Source: Candidatus Omnitrophota bacterium (GTDB lineage Bacteria > Omnitrophota > Gorgyraeia > B26-G9). Taken from it: a DNA stretch of 58,359 nt. The DNA lies in assembly GCA_018813905.1 (NCBI GenBank), contig JAHJAO010000030.1:1-58359 (forward strand), read 5' to 3'. Under the pieces are notes generated by a model. That model worked only from the letters and a program-made list of their open reading frames with translations, had not been told where the DNA came from and made no database searches. The translations under genes and the position numbers were made by a program. Positions 1 to 10,256 of this stretch are shown piece by piece (positions within the stretch are counted from its first letter, which is position 1; each line of letters begins with the position of its first letter).

Positions 1-2
1 AT

Positions 3-830
3 GTGCCTAAAAATCTAAAATTTTTGCCGGGACAGGAAAGGATTGAGACGTGTTTGGATTTTCGCAAGGAGCAGATAGAATTTGATGCTGCGATTGTGCT
101 TGATTCGCCGGTGTTGGAGAGGATTGGAAAGGTAAGAGAACTTATTAAGAACGCATATATAATAAATATCGACCATCACGTCAGCAATGAGCGGTTCGGC
201 CACATCAACTGGACAGATCATAAAGCGTCCGCGGCCGGCGAGATGGTGTACGGGCTTTATAAATCCAGCAGCGTGCCGATAGATGTTCAAACCGCGCTTT
301 GCCTGTATGTGGCGATTATGACCGATACCGGTTCATTTCGTTATTCGAATACAACCCCGGCTACGCATAGAATAGTTGCGGAGCTTTTAAACTTTGATAT
401 AAATCCGGCGCAAATCTATGAGTTTATTTACGAAACTAAATCCTTTGAAGCTTTAAAAATGCTGGGCGAAGCTTTAGAAAATCTCAATCGGTCCCGGGAT
501 GGCAAAATCGTCTGGTTTAAAGTTACGAAAAAGATGCTTAAGAAATATAACCTTCCGCTTGAGAGCACGGAAAGCTTTATCGATGTCGTGCGGATGATTG
601 AAGGTTCGGAAGTAGCTGTTTTCTTTAGGGAACTTGAATCGGGCGTTGGAATTAAAGTTAGTTTGCGTTCCAAATGCCGTATCGATGTCAATAAAATCGC
701 TAAAAGTTTTGGCGGCGGAGGACATAGCCTGGCCAGCGGATGTGTTATTGAAAAAAAGATGGAAACAGCAGAAAAGCTTCTGGTAAAAGAAATAAAAAAA
801 GCGATAAAGAAACGCTTTTCCGGAAAATAA
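3..830 (+). CDS. nrnA: DHH/DHHA1 phosphoesterase, NrnA-like (oligoribonuclease/PAP phosphatase); 5' end truncated by window
   Basis: Protein motifs IDHHVSNERFG and C-terminal GGGGHSLASG; located directly before truB-ribF; N-terminal DHH motif region missing at window edge. Confidence 0.85.
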   Translation: MPKNLKFLPGQERIETCLDFRKEQIEFDAAIVLDSPVLERIGKVRELIKNAYIINIDHHVSNERFGHINWTDHKASAAGEMVYGLYKSSSVPIDVQTALCLYVAIMTDTGSFRYSNTTPATHRIVAELLNFDINPAQIYEFIYETKSFEALKMLGEALENLNRSRDGKIVWFKVTKKMLKKYNLPLESTESFIDVVRMIEGSEVAVFFRELESGVGIKVSLRSKCRIDVNKIAKSFGGGGHSLASGCVIEKKMETAEKLLVKEIKKAIKKRFSGK

Positions 831-1511
831 ATGAACGGAATTTTTTTAGTTGATAAGCCCCGGGGGCCGACCTCGCACGATATCGTTCTCATTTTAAGAA
901 GAAAACTACAATTTAAAAAGATTGGCCATGCGGGTACTTTAGACCCGCTTGCCTCAGGCTTACTGATCATGTTGGTCGGTAAGGCGACAAAATTATCTTC
1001 TGAGTTCCTGGGCTTAGATAAAGCGTATTCGGTTAGAATCACCTTAGGAGTAAGAACGGATACGGCCGATGCGGCCGGTAAAATCATCCAGGAAAAGGAA
1101 GTGCCCCAATATAGCCGCGAGGCAATAGAGGAAGCACTTCTTAATTTCAAGGGAGAAAGCTGGCAGATCCCCCCGATGGTTTCGGCAAAAAAAGTGAACG
1201 GGCAAAAGCTTTACCGGCTTGCCCGCAAGGGTATTTCTATCGCCCGCCAGCCCCATAAAATTAATATAACGGGAATTAAGCTTACGGAAATTAACTTGCC
1301 GCATTTAAGCTTTGAGCTTATATGTTCTAAAGGTACGTATGTTCGTTCTCTGGCGGAAGATATCGGAGAGTATTTGGGATGCGGCGCGCATGTGTGCGAA
1401 TTACGCCGTACGGCTTGCGGCAATTATAACATAAAGGAAGCTTTGAAACTCGATGAGATTATCCGGATGGAGCAAGAAACATTAGTCCGCCGCTTCTTAA
1501 CTCTTTTATAA
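831..1511 (+). CDS. truB: tRNA pseudouridine(55) synthase
   Basis: GHAGTLDPLASGLL and KGTYVRSLAEDIG motifs. Confidence 0.96.
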   Translation: MNGIFLVDKPRGPTSHDIVLILRRKLQFKKIGHAGTLDPLASGLLIMLVGKATKLSSEFLGLDKAYSVRITLGVRTDTADAAGKIIQEKEVPQYSREAIEEALLNFKGESWQIPPMVSAKKVNGQKLYRLARKGISIARQPHKINITGIKLTEINLPHLSFELICSKGTYVRSLAEDIGEYLGCGAHVCELRRTACGNYNIKEALKLDEIIRMEQETLVRRFLTLL

Positions 1512-1515
1512 CAAT

Positions 1516-2457
1516 ATGCAGGTAGTATTCGGTTTTAAGAAATTTAAAATTAGAGGTTATCCTTTGCCTCGAGTGGTGGCGATCGGCACTTTTGATGGCG
1601 TCCATAAAGCGCACAGGCGCATCATTAAAACTGCGGTACAAAAGGCTAAAATTTTTAAGGGCACGAGTATTGTCCTGACTTTTTCGCCGCATCCGGCGAA
1701 AGTGACTCGCTCGAGCAAATTGCCGGATTTAATTACAAGCATCGCTCATCGGTTGAAGTTGATCGGCGAGTTAGGACCGGATATATGCATTATTGTTGAT
1801 TTTGACAAAAAGTTCGCCAATATCAGCGCTTCCGATTTTGTCCGAGGAATACTTAAGCAAAAATTAGGGGCAAGTTTCGTTGTGGTTGGGGAAAATTTTA
1901 ATTTTGGGAAAAAGAAAGCCGGCAATGTAGCGTATCTTAAAAAGCGGCAGCGCATTTTTCAAATTAAACCGATTGTCTTGCCCGCATATAAAAAAGGGGT
2001 AAAAACAGTTAGTAGTTCGCAAATCCGCAATTTAATCCGTACAGGAAAAATCAAACAGGCCGAGGCAATGCTGGGCCGGACTTTTAGTATTATCGGTATA
2101 GTGGAAAAAGGCGCGCGGCGGGGCGCGGTATTGGGTTTTGCTACGGCAAATATCCAGGCCCACCAGGAAGTTTTGCCGCCTGGTGGTGTTTATGCTGTCC
2201 GGGCAAAGGTGGGTAAAAAATGGTACCGGGCAATGCTGAACATCGGCTATCGGCCGACATTCTATAAAACGAATGCGCAAATGGCGATTGAAGCGCACAT
2301 TTTTAATTTTAACCGAAAAATTTATGGCCAAACGATAGAAATCCAGTTCATTAGCCGGATACGCAAAGAGAAAATGTTTTCCAATACGCAGGATTTAAGA
2401 AAACAGCTGTTACTGGACAAGCATAAAATAAAACATATTTTTAGAAGGGTTCTCTAA
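1516..2457 (+). CDS. ribF: Bifunctional riboflavin kinase/FAD synthetase
   Basis: AIGTFDGVHKAHR, FSPHPAKV and RRGAVLGFATANI motifs; follows truB. Confidence 0.95.
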   Translation: MQVVFGFKKFKIRGYPLPRVVAIGTFDGVHKAHRRIIKTAVQKAKIFKGTSIVLTFSPHPAKVTRSSKLPDLITSIAHRLKLIGELGPDICIIVDFDKKFANISASDFVRGILKQKLGASFVVVGENFNFGKKKAGNVAYLKKRQRIFQIKPIVLPAYKKGVKTVSSSQIRNLIRTGKIKQAEAMLGRTFSIIGIVEKGARRGAVLGFATANIQAHQEVLPPGGVYAVRAKVGKKWYRAMLNIGYRPTFYKTNAQMAIEAHIFNFNRKIYGQTIEIQFISRIRKEKMFSNTQDLRKQLLLDKHKIKHIFRRVL

Positions 2458-2487
2458 AAACTTATAATTCTCGAGGTTAGTTGCTGC

Positions 2488-2516
2488 TTGACGAAGTCGA
2501 TATTTTGATGTAAAAT
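2488..2516 (+). promoter_or_regulatory. Putative sigma70-type promoter for lysC (TTGACG-N17-TAAAAT)
   Basis: -35 TTGACG 2488-2493, 17-nt spacer, -10 TAAAAT 2511-2516. Confidence 0.6.
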
Positions 2517-2528
2517 TAATAACTTGTT

Positions 2529-3755
2529 ATGAATAAAATAGTTGTACAAAAATATGGCGGTAGTTCCGTCGCCGATCCGGAATGCATAAAAAAGGTTGCC
2601 GACCGCGTAGTGAAGACAAGACGCCAAGGCTATAAAGTTGTAGTTGTCGTCTCTGCTTTAGGGGATACCACGGACCGGCTGATTAAATTGGCTTCTCAGG
2701 TAAACGATAATCCCTCGGAACGGGAATTGGACATGCTGGTTTCTACGGGGGAACAGGTGTCGGTGGCGCTTTTGGCTATGGCGATACATAAACACGGGGT
2801 GGAGGCGATTTCTTTTACCGGAGCCCAAGTGGGCATTATTACCGATGCCTCTTATACCCAGGCCCGGATTATCAATATCAACACTAAAAAAATCGAAGAA
2901 GAGTTGAAAAAGGGAAAAGTGGTTATTGTCGCCGGATTTCAGGGCGTAACTACGGACCAGGATATTACTACTTTAGGCCGCGGCGGTTCTAATCTGACCG
3001 CAGTAGCGCTTTCGAAAGCCCTGGGTGCGGATGTTTGCGAGATGAATACGGACGTGGATGGGGTTTATACGGCCGATCCCAGAATTGTACCTTTGGCACA
3101 TAAATTAGACTGGATAAGTTATGATGAGATGCTGGAGCTGGCGTCTTTAGGGTCCCAGATACTGCAGCCGCGCTCGGTAATATTTGCGAAAAAATTTAAC
3201 GTGCCCATTCATGTGCGTTCAAGCTTTAGCGCAAAACAGGGCACATTTATCACTAAGGAGGCAAAGGCTATGATGGAAGGTGTTGTAGTTTCAGGGATTA
3301 CCTGCAATAAAAAGGAAGCGAAGATTACAATTTGTGATGCTCCTGACCGTCCCGGAACCGCTGCCAAAATTTTTAAAGCATTAGCCGTCAAAGAGATAAA
3401 TATAGACATGATCGTACAAAACGTCAGCCGCACCGGCTCAACGGATCTTTCTTTTACGGTAACGAATGCGAATTTGAATAAAACTATGCGTACGACAAAA
3501 GATATAGTGAAAAAAATTGGCGCGGGTAAAGTGATTTGTGACGATAACATTGCTAAAGTGTCTATCGTCGGCGTGGGGATGAAAAGCCATCCGGGGGTTG
3601 CGGCCCGGATGTTTGAGATTTTAGCCAAGAAAAATATAAATATTGAGATGATCTCCACATCGGAAATAAATATTTCCTGTATAATCAGAAAAGCAAAAGC
3701 GGAAAAGGCAGCAAGGTCCCTGCATAGCTGTTTTGGTTTGGATAAAAAAAACTAA
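2529..3755 (+). CDS. lysC: Aspartate kinase with C-terminal ACT domains
   Basis: VQKYGGSSVADPE, TTLGRGGSNLTAVALSKALGAD. Confidence 0.96.
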   Translation: MNKIVVQKYGGSSVADPECIKKVADRVVKTRRQGYKVVVVVSALGDTTDRLIKLASQVNDNPSERELDMLVSTGEQVSVALLAMAIHKHGVEAISFTGAQVGIITDASYTQARIININTKKIEEELKKGKVVIVAGFQGVTTDQDITTLGRGGSNLTAVALSKALGADVCEMNTDVDGVYTADPRIVPLAHKLDWISYDEMLELASLGSQILQPRSVIFAKKFNVPIHVRSSFSAKQGTFITKEAKAMMEGVVVSGITCNKKEAKITICDAPDRPGTAAKIFKALAVKEINIDMIVQNVSRTGSTDLSFTVTNANLNKTMRTTKDIVKKIGAGKVICDDNIAKVSIVGVGMKSHPGVAARMFEILAKKNINIEMISTSEINISCIIRKAKAEKAARSLHSCFGLDKKN

Positions 3756-3769
3756 TAGAAGAGGTTTTT

Positions 3770-3920
3770 CCCGTCTTCGCAGATAAATGCGAAATGCGGG
3801 TCGGCGGGATGTCGCTAAATAAGCAAGCCGGATAAATGAAAATAGGCGAAATAACCCCGGTGTTTCGCAAAACAGGCGGGGCCAGCATATAAGCACTCCG
3901 GGCTTGCCGGGAAGGGGAGT
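3770..3920 (+). other. Candidate structured RNA leader upstream of citramalate/2-isopropylmalate synthase-like gene
   Basis: Successive stem-loops: CCCG(3770-3773)/CGGG(3797-3800) enclosing TTCGCA/TGCGAA; GCGAAA(3846-3851)/TTTCGC(3863-3868) with CCCC loop complementary to GGGG 3878-3881; ACTCC(3895-3899)/GGAGT(3916-3920). Confidence 0.4.
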
Positions 3921-3925
3921 TCCAT

Positions 3926-5503
3926 ATGAAAAAGATTTACCTGTACGATACCACGTTGCGTGACGGTGCCCAAACGGAAGGAATTTCTTATTCGGTAAAC
4001 GATAAGATTTTGATCGCGAAAAAACTTGACGAACTCGGTATGGATTTTATCGAAGGAGGCTGGCCGGGTTCCAATCCCAAGGATCTGGAATTTTTCAAAA
4101 AAATTAAAAGTGTTAAATTCAAAAACTCTAAAATCGTAGCTTTCGGCAGCACGCGGCGTAAAAATAAGCGCGCCAGTTCCGACCCGATTTTAAAAGCGTT
4201 GGTGGAATCAAAAGTTAAACATGTTACGATTTTTGGAAAAAGCTGGGATCTGCATGTACGGGATGTTTTAAAGGTTGCGTTGAAAGATAACTTGGAGATG
4301 ATCACCGATACGATCAGATTCCTGCGCTCTAAAAACATTACCGTTTTTTTTGATGCCGAGCATTTTTTTGACGGTTACAAGCATAATCCGGAATATGCGT
4401 TGGATACAATTATTGCGGCGCAAGAAGCCGGTGCGCAAAGTATTATTTTATGCGATACCAACGGCGGTACGCTTACTTCACAAATAATCAAAATCATCGG
4501 CGAGGTAACCCCGCATATCCGGAAAAATCTGGGTATTCATGTCCATAATGACGCGGGTATGGCGGTAGCAAATACGATTGCCGCGGTAGAAGCCGGCTGC
4601 ACGCATGTGCAGGGGACAATAAACGGATATGGTGAACGCTGTGGCAATGCCGATCTTTGTGCCGTAATTGCCTGCCTTAAGCTAAAATTAAACATTAATT
4701 GCATTAGTGACCGTAATTTGCGGGAACTTACAGAAGTCTCACGTTATGTCAGCGAAGTCAGCAATATGAAGCATCTGGATAATCAGCCCTTTGTCGGCAA
4801 TTCCGCCTTTGCCCATAAAGCCGGGGTGCATATCAATGCCATGCTTAAAAATACGTTTACCTACGAGCATATTAAACCTGACCGGGTCGGCAATAAACGC
4901 AGATTTTTAGCCAGTGAGTTGTCGGGTAAAACTTCAATTTTATTCAAGGCCAAAGAGCTATCTTTTGATTTAAACAAAGATGACCGGCACACAAAAAACT
5001 TGCATAAGCTTATCCAGCGGCTTGAATATGAAGGCTATCAGTTTGAGGCCGCGCAAGCTTCTTTTGAGCTGCTTATTAAAAAGGCGCTTAAAAAGTATAA
5101 GAAGTTTTTTGAACTTGATGGATTCCGGGTGATTGTGGAAAAAAGACAGGATGATACGCTTATTTCTGAGGCCACGGTAAAAATCAAAGTAAACAATATA
5201 TCTGAGCATACAGCGGCAGAAGGCGACGGGCCGGTTAATGCCCTGGATAGCGCTTTAAGAAAAGCCCTGCAGGATTTTTATCCGACTTTGGGCAAAATGC
5301 ATCTTTCTGATTTTAAAGTCAGAGTATTAGATAGCAAGGCGGGGACAGCGGCTAAAGTAAGGGTCTTTATTGAATCGCAGGATGAAAAGAGCTCCTGGTG
5401 GACCGTAGGAGTTTCCGAGAATATAATTGAAGCCAGCTGGCAGGCTTTAGTCGATAGCATCGAATATAAGTTGCTCAAAGAAAAAGAGGCGGATAAAAAT
5501 TAA
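3926..5503 (+). CDS. cimA: Citramalate synthase (LeuA/HMGL family, CimA type)
   Basis: YDTTLRDGAQTEGISYSVNDK, HVHNDAGMAVAN, C-terminal LeuA regulatory domain; CimA subtype judged from the N-terminal motif. Confidence 0.85.
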   Translation: MKKIYLYDTTLRDGAQTEGISYSVNDKILIAKKLDELGMDFIEGGWPGSNPKDLEFFKKIKSVKFKNSKIVAFGSTRRKNKRASSDPILKALVESKVKHVTIFGKSWDLHVRDVLKVALKDNLEMITDTIRFLRSKNITVFFDAEHFFDGYKHNPEYALDTIIAAQEAGAQSIILCDTNGGTLTSQIIKIIGEVTPHIRKNLGIHVHNDAGMAVANTIAAVEAGCTHVQGTINGYGERCGNADLCAVIACLKLKLNINCISDRNLRELTEVSRYVSEVSNMKHLDNQPFVGNSAFAHKAGVHINAMLKNTFTYEHIKPDRVGNKRRFLASELSGKTSILFKAKELSFDLNKDDRHTKNLHKLIQRLEYEGYQFEAAQASFELLIKKALKKYKKFFELDGFRVIVEKRQDDTLISEATVKIKVNNISEHTAAEGDGPVNALDSALRKALQDFYPTLGKMHLSDFKVRVLDSKAGTAAKVRVFIESQDEKSSWWTVGVSENIIEASWQALVDSIEYKLLKEKEADKN

Positions 5504-5566
5504 ACTCAAGTTTAGAAGTTGAACACGGTTCGCGGATTTTTTGATTTCCTGCCGAGCGCCATTCTT

Positions 5567-8239
5567 ATGGAAAATTTAACTACAAAATATAATTTTGAAG
5601 AAATCGAGGCCAAATATTATAATCTTTGGCTAAAGCAGGGCTATTTTCATGCGACAAAAGATACGGATAAGAAGCCGTTTGTCATAGTTATCCCCCCGCC
5701 GAATATTACCGGTATCCTGCATATGGGGCATGCCTTAAATAATACGATCCAGGATATTCTAATCCGTTATAAAAAAATGAGTGGATTCGAATCCCTCTGG
5801 ATGCCGGGAACAGATCACGCGGGTATTGCTACCCAGAATGTCGTAGAACGTAAAATCACCGGCGACGGTCTTTCGCGCCACGTTTTAGGACGGGAAAAAT
5901 TTCTAGAAAAAGTATGGCAATGGAGGCAAGAATACGGCTCGACCATAATTCGCCAATTAAAGCGCCTGGGATGCGCTTGTGACTGGTCGCGGGAACGTTT
6001 TACGCTGGATGCTGGTTACAGCAATGCGGTGTTGGATGTTTTTGTGAATTTATATAAAAAAGGGCTGATTTACCAGGGCAATTACATTATTAACTGGTGT
6101 CCTCGTTGCCAAACCGCACTTTCGAACGAGGAGGCACCGCATAAAGATATGGATGGGTTCCTCTATTATATCCGGTACCCCTTAAAGGATTCAAATGAGC
6201 ATATTGTCGTGGCGACTACGCGACCGGAAACGATGTTGGGCGATACGGCCGTCGCTGTAAATCCAAAAGACAAACGTTACAAAAAAATTATCGGCAAAAC
6301 GGTAATTTTGCCTTTAATGAACCGGCAGATTTTGATAATCAAGGATGATTTTGTTGACCCCCGTTTCGGTACCGGGGCCGTGAAAGTAACCCCGGCGCAC
6401 GATCCCAATGATTATGCGTTGGGAAAAAGGCATGGCTTGGAATTTGTGAACATTATGCATCCGGATGCCACCCTTAACGAAAATGCGCTTGATTATGCCG
6501 GACAGGATCGTTTTAAAGCCCGCGCGGCGATAATTGAGGATTTAAAAGAACGGGGTCTGCTTTTGAAAGTAGAGGCGCATAAATATGCCGTTGGTCATTG
6601 TTACCGGTGCCATACGATTATTGAACCCTATCTTTCCCGGCAGTGGTTTGTGAAGATGAAACCGCTGTCTTTGGCGGCAAAAAAAGTCGTAAAAGATGGT
6701 AAAGTTAAATTTTATCCGTCGCGCTGGACAAAAGTCTATTTGAACTGGATGGAAAATATCCAGGATTGGTGTATATCCAGGCAAATTTGGTGGGGGCATC
6801 GTCTGCCTGTGTATTATTGTAAAAATTGTTATAAGCCGGACAATACAGAAGAAGACGTGCGGCAAAGCGGGGTTATCGTTGCCAAGACCAGACCCGCGCG
6901 GTGTCCGGATTGCGGGAAGGCGGATATTGTGCAAGACGAAGATGTGCTGGATACCTGGTTTTCCTCATGGCTGTGGCCGTTTGCTACTTTTGGCTGGCCG
7001 GATAAAAAGGTAAGCGAGGAAGACTTGAAATATTTCTATCCCACTTCGGTTTTAGTTACGGCTCAGGAAATTATTTTTTTCTGGGTAGCGCGGATGATTA
7101 TGGCGGGATTGGAATTTATGCAGGATATTCCGTTTAAAGATGTTTATATCCATGGAACAGTGCGGGATAAAACCGGTAAAAAGATGTCTAAATCCTTAGG
7201 AAATATTATTGATCCCCTGGATATCATTAAGGAATACGGGACCGATGCCTTGCGGTTTAGTCTAATCAGCATTACCGCTATGGGGCAGGATGTGTATCTG
7301 GCTAAAGACAAATTTGAACTGGGCCGGAATTTTTCCAACAAGATCTGGAACGCCGCCCGTTTTATCCTGATGAATTTGGACACAAAACAGACAGAAGGGG
7401 ATCTGTGTATATTTTATAAACAAACAAAGCTTTCTTTGGCGGATGCCTGGGTTTTGAGCCGGTTTTACTCGACTTTAAAAGCGTTAAATCAAGCCCTTAA
7501 TAACTACCGGTTTAACGAGGCGGCGGGTTTGTTGTATGAATTTTTCTGGCATGAATTTTGTGATTGGTATATTGAATTGGCGAAACTAAACATTAAAGAG
7601 CGCAATACCCAGTTTGTGCTGTATAAAATATTGGAAAAGACATTGCGCGCTTTACATCCGTTTATGCCGTTTATTACAGAGGAGATCTGGCAAAAGTTAA
7701 ATCCAGAAGCCGGCTCGATTATGCAAAAGACCTGGCCGCATGTTCAGGAAAACTTAATCGACCGGGTGCTTGAGAAAAAAATGACTATGCTTAAAGAAGT
7801 TATCATAACCATTCGAAATTTGCGCAGCAAAAATAATATCAAGCCAAAAGACATGGTTGAGGTGAGTATTTTAGCCGAAGACAAAAAGAAAAGAGGTATT
7901 TTAAAAGACACCCAAAGTTATATCGAAAAGCTTGCTCGTGTTTCTAAAATAGCTTTTTTGGAGGTGCCGGTTTCTTTTGACGGTGTCTCGTGCGATGTCG
8001 CCAGCGGCTGTTCGATATACCTGCATATAAACTTTGATGCCGCGGCGGAAAATGAGAGAATAGAGCATGAAATCAATCAGATCACCTCAAATATCAAAAG
8101 AAAAGAAGAGCTGCTTAAAAATAGCGCTTTTATTGCCAAAGCACCTGTGCCTGTTGTCGAGAAAGAGAATAAAGCATTGGCCGAATTGAAAGCGGATTTA
8201 AAAAAACTTGAGGCGATTAAATATGCGGTTAAAAAATAA
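5567..8239 (+). CDS. valS: Valyl-tRNA synthetase (start reset to ATG at 5567)
   Basis: PPPNITGILHMGHALNNTIQD and GKKMSKSLGNIIDP; 5567 is in frame with the ORF-track start at 5519. Confidence 0.96.
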   Translation: MENLTTKYNFEEIEAKYYNLWLKQGYFHATKDTDKKPFVIVIPPPNITGILHMGHALNNTIQDILIRYKKMSGFESLWMPGTDHAGIATQNVVERKITGDGLSRHVLGREKFLEKVWQWRQEYGSTIIRQLKRLGCACDWSRERFTLDAGYSNAVLDVFVNLYKKGLIYQGNYIINWCPRCQTALSNEEAPHKDMDGFLYYIRYPLKDSNEHIVVATTRPETMLGDTAVAVNPKDKRYKKIIGKTVILPLMNRQILIIKDDFVDPRFGTGAVKVTPAHDPNDYALGKRHGLEFVNIMHPDATLNENALDYAGQDRFKARAAIIEDLKERGLLLKVEAHKYAVGHCYRCHTIIEPYLSRQWFVKMKPLSLAAKKVVKDGKVKFYPSRWTKVYLNWMENIQDWCISRQIWWGHRLPVYYCKNCYKPDNTEEDVRQSGVIVAKTRPARCPDCGKADIVQDEDVLDTWFSSWLWPFATFGWPDKKVSEEDLKYFYPTSVLVTAQEIIFFWVARMIMAGLEFMQDIPFKDVYIHGTVRDKTGKKMSKSLGNIIDPLDIIKEYGTDALRFSLISITAMGQDVYLAKDKFELGRNFSNKIWNAARFILMNLDTKQTEGDLCIFYKQTKLSLADAWVLSRFYSTLKALNQALNNYRFNEAAGLLYEFFWHEFCDWYIELAKLNIKERNTQFVLYKILEKTLRALHPFMPFITEEIWQKLNPEAGSIMQKTWPHVQENLIDRVLEKKMTMLKEVIITIRNLRSKNNIKPKDMVEVSILAEDKKKRGILKDTQSYIEKLARVSKIAFLEVPVSFDGVSCDVASGCSIYLHINFDAAAENERIEHEINQITSNIKRKEELLKNSAFIAKAPVPVVEKENKALAELKADLKKLEAIKYAVKK

Positions 8240-9104
8240 TTCGAAAAATTCCGAAGTTACGAATCTGATAAAATCGGCTTTAAATGAAGATTTGGGGCAA
8301 AAGGGAGATATCACATCAGGCGCCTTGTTGGACAGGGGAATGTTTGTCCGTGCGCAGATTGTATCCAAGGATGAAAATGTAGTTATCTGCGGGATGGGAT
8401 TGGCAAAAGAGGTTTTTTGGCAGATAGATAAAAGAATAAAAATAACCTCTTCGGTTAAAGACGGTAAATTTGTAAAAAAACCTTCAGTGATCTGCAAACT
8501 TTATGGGCCGGCACAAGGTATATTAAAAGGTGAGCGTACCGCCCTGAATTTTCTCGGCCGTATGTCCGGCATAGCTACGTTGACTTTTAAGTTTTCTTCG
8601 CGGGCGAAAAAATTCAAGGTCAAGGTATTAGATACGCGCAAGACCACGCCGGGCTTGCGGTTAATCGAAAAATACGCGGTGAGAATCGGAGGTGGTTTTA
8701 ATCACCGTTTTGGGCTGGATGACCAGGCGCTGATTAAGGATAATCATATTAAAGCTTGTCAACAAACGCGCAAATACCCGGGGCTGGATGCGATTATCCG
8801 TCGGGTGAGAAAAAATACGGGTTGCAAGGTAATTGTGGAAATCGAAGTGAATTCACTTAGTCAAATGCAGCAGGCGGTGTCGGCCGGCCCGGAAATTATT
8901 ATGCTTGATAATATGAGCTTGTCAGAAATGAGGAAAGCTGTTAAAATAAGAAACAGTATGGATAAATCCATTAAACTCGAGGCCTCGGGCAATGTTAATT
9001 TGGATAATGTCGCCCGGATCGCGAAAACAGGCGTGGATTTTATTTCCGTAGGGCAGCTGACCCATTCGGCGAAAAGTTCGGATTTTAGTTTAAAAATATT
9101 TTAA
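8223..9104 (+). CDS. nadC: Nicotinate-nucleotide pyrophosphorylase (carboxylating); overlaps valS end
   Basis: NEDLGQKGDITSGAL, LDTRKTTPGLR, GFNHRFGLDDQALIKDNH. Confidence 0.95.
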   Translation: MRLKNNSKNSEVTNLIKSALNEDLGQKGDITSGALLDRGMFVRAQIVSKDENVVICGMGLAKEVFWQIDKRIKITSSVKDGKFVKKPSVICKLYGPAQGILKGERTALNFLGRMSGIATLTFKFSSRAKKFKVKVLDTRKTTPGLRLIEKYAVRIGGGFNHRFGLDDQALIKDNHIKACQQTRKYPGLDAIIRRVRKNTGCKVIVEIEVNSLSQMQQAVSAGPEIIMLDNMSLSEMRKAVKIRNSMDKSIKLEASGNVNLDNVARIAKTGVDFISVGQLTHSAKSSDFSLKIF

Positions 9105-9176
9105 TTCGTTCATCAACTTATAATAAACGGGTATCCCGGGCTTAGCTTATGGCCGGGGATCATTGAGGAGCTCATA

Positions 9177-10256
9177 ATGTGGGATATAAAAAAATTATTG
9201 GTGACGGCAGTAGAAAAAGACGCTTCGGACCTGCATTTAGTTGTAGGCAACACACCGACATTGCGTATTGATGGAAAGCTGATAAATCTGGGCGATGAAA
9301 AATTGACCGGGGAACAATCGCGGCAGATGATTTACAGCATTCTTAATGAGGTGCAGCGTAAAAAATTTGAAGATTCATGGGAATTGGATTTTTCGTATCA
9401 GTTACCGGGCGTTAGCCGGTTTCGGGTTAATATCTACCGTTCTAAAGACGAAATCGAAGCCGCGTTTCGTGTGGTTGGTATCCGGATAAAAACACCGGAA
9501 GAATTAGGACTGCCTCTAGTTGTGTATGAGTTCTGCCGCAAGCTTTCTGGGATGATTTTAGTTACCGGTCCCACCGGAGTAGGTAAAACCACGACCATGA
9601 ACTCAATGATTGATATTATCAACCGGGAACGTTCCTGTCGTATAATTATTATCGAAGATCCGATTGAATACATCCACGAACACAAAAAAAGCATTGTAAT
9701 CCAAAGAGAAGTTTATTCGGATACCAAAACTTTTGCCCGTGCCCTGATTCAAACCCTGCGTCAGGACCCAAACGTAATCTGTGTCGGCGAGATGCGCGAT
9801 TTAGAAACTATTCAGACGGCATTGACCGCTGCGGAAACAGGTCACCTGGTTTTGGCGACATTGCATACCCCTGATGCTATCCAGACTATCGACCGGATTA
9901 TTGATGTTTTCCCGCCGCATGCACAGGAGCAGATAAGAATAACTTTAGCTTCCTGTATCCAGGGGGTTATTTCGCAGCAGCTTTTGGAGCGTATCGATAT
10001 GCCCGGGCGGACAATGGTCGCAGAAATTCTGATTGCTACGCCCGCGCTGCGCAATGTTATCCGGGAAGCGAAAACCGAGCAGATCCCGACGATTATGCAG
10101 ACGAATGCCGATATCGGCATGCTGCTTATGGATGTTTCTTTAAAAGATGCCTATTGCAAAGGCATTATCAGTTATGAATCTGCGGTCCGCCGGGTTAAGG
10201 ATTTGCAGCATTTCAAGGCGCTGCTGGCTAAATCGGGAAAAGAATCTCGCGCTTAA
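9177..10256 (+). CDS. pilT: Type IV pilus retraction ATPase PilT
   Basis: TGPTGVGKTTTMNSMID, IIIEDPIEYIHEHKKS, LRQDPNVICVGEMRD, AETGHLVLATLHT. Confidence 0.95.
   Translation: MWDIKKLLVTAVEKDASDLHLVVGNTPTLRIDGKLINLGDEKLTGEQSRQMIYSILNEVQRKKFEDSWELDFSYQLPGVSRFRVNIYRSKDEIEAAFRVVGIRIKTPEELGLPLVVYEFCRKLSGMILVTGPTGVGKTTTMNSMIDIINRERSCRIIIIEDPIEYIHEHKKSIVIQREVYSDTKTFARALIQTLRQDPNVICVGEMRDLETIQTALTAAETGHLVLATLHTPDAIQTIDRIIDVFPPHAQEQIRITLASCIQGVISQQLLERIDMPGRTMVAEILIATPALRNVIREAKTEQIPTIMQTNADIGMLLMDVSLKDAYCKGIISYESAVRRVKDLQHFKALLAKSGKESRA

Noticed and set aside
428-1150. 240-aa minus-strand ORF antisense to nrnA/truB
   Set aside because: Both sense genes are clearly recognisable and the antisense product is low-complexity with no family resemblance. 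The same reasoning applies to the other antisense ORFs in the track.
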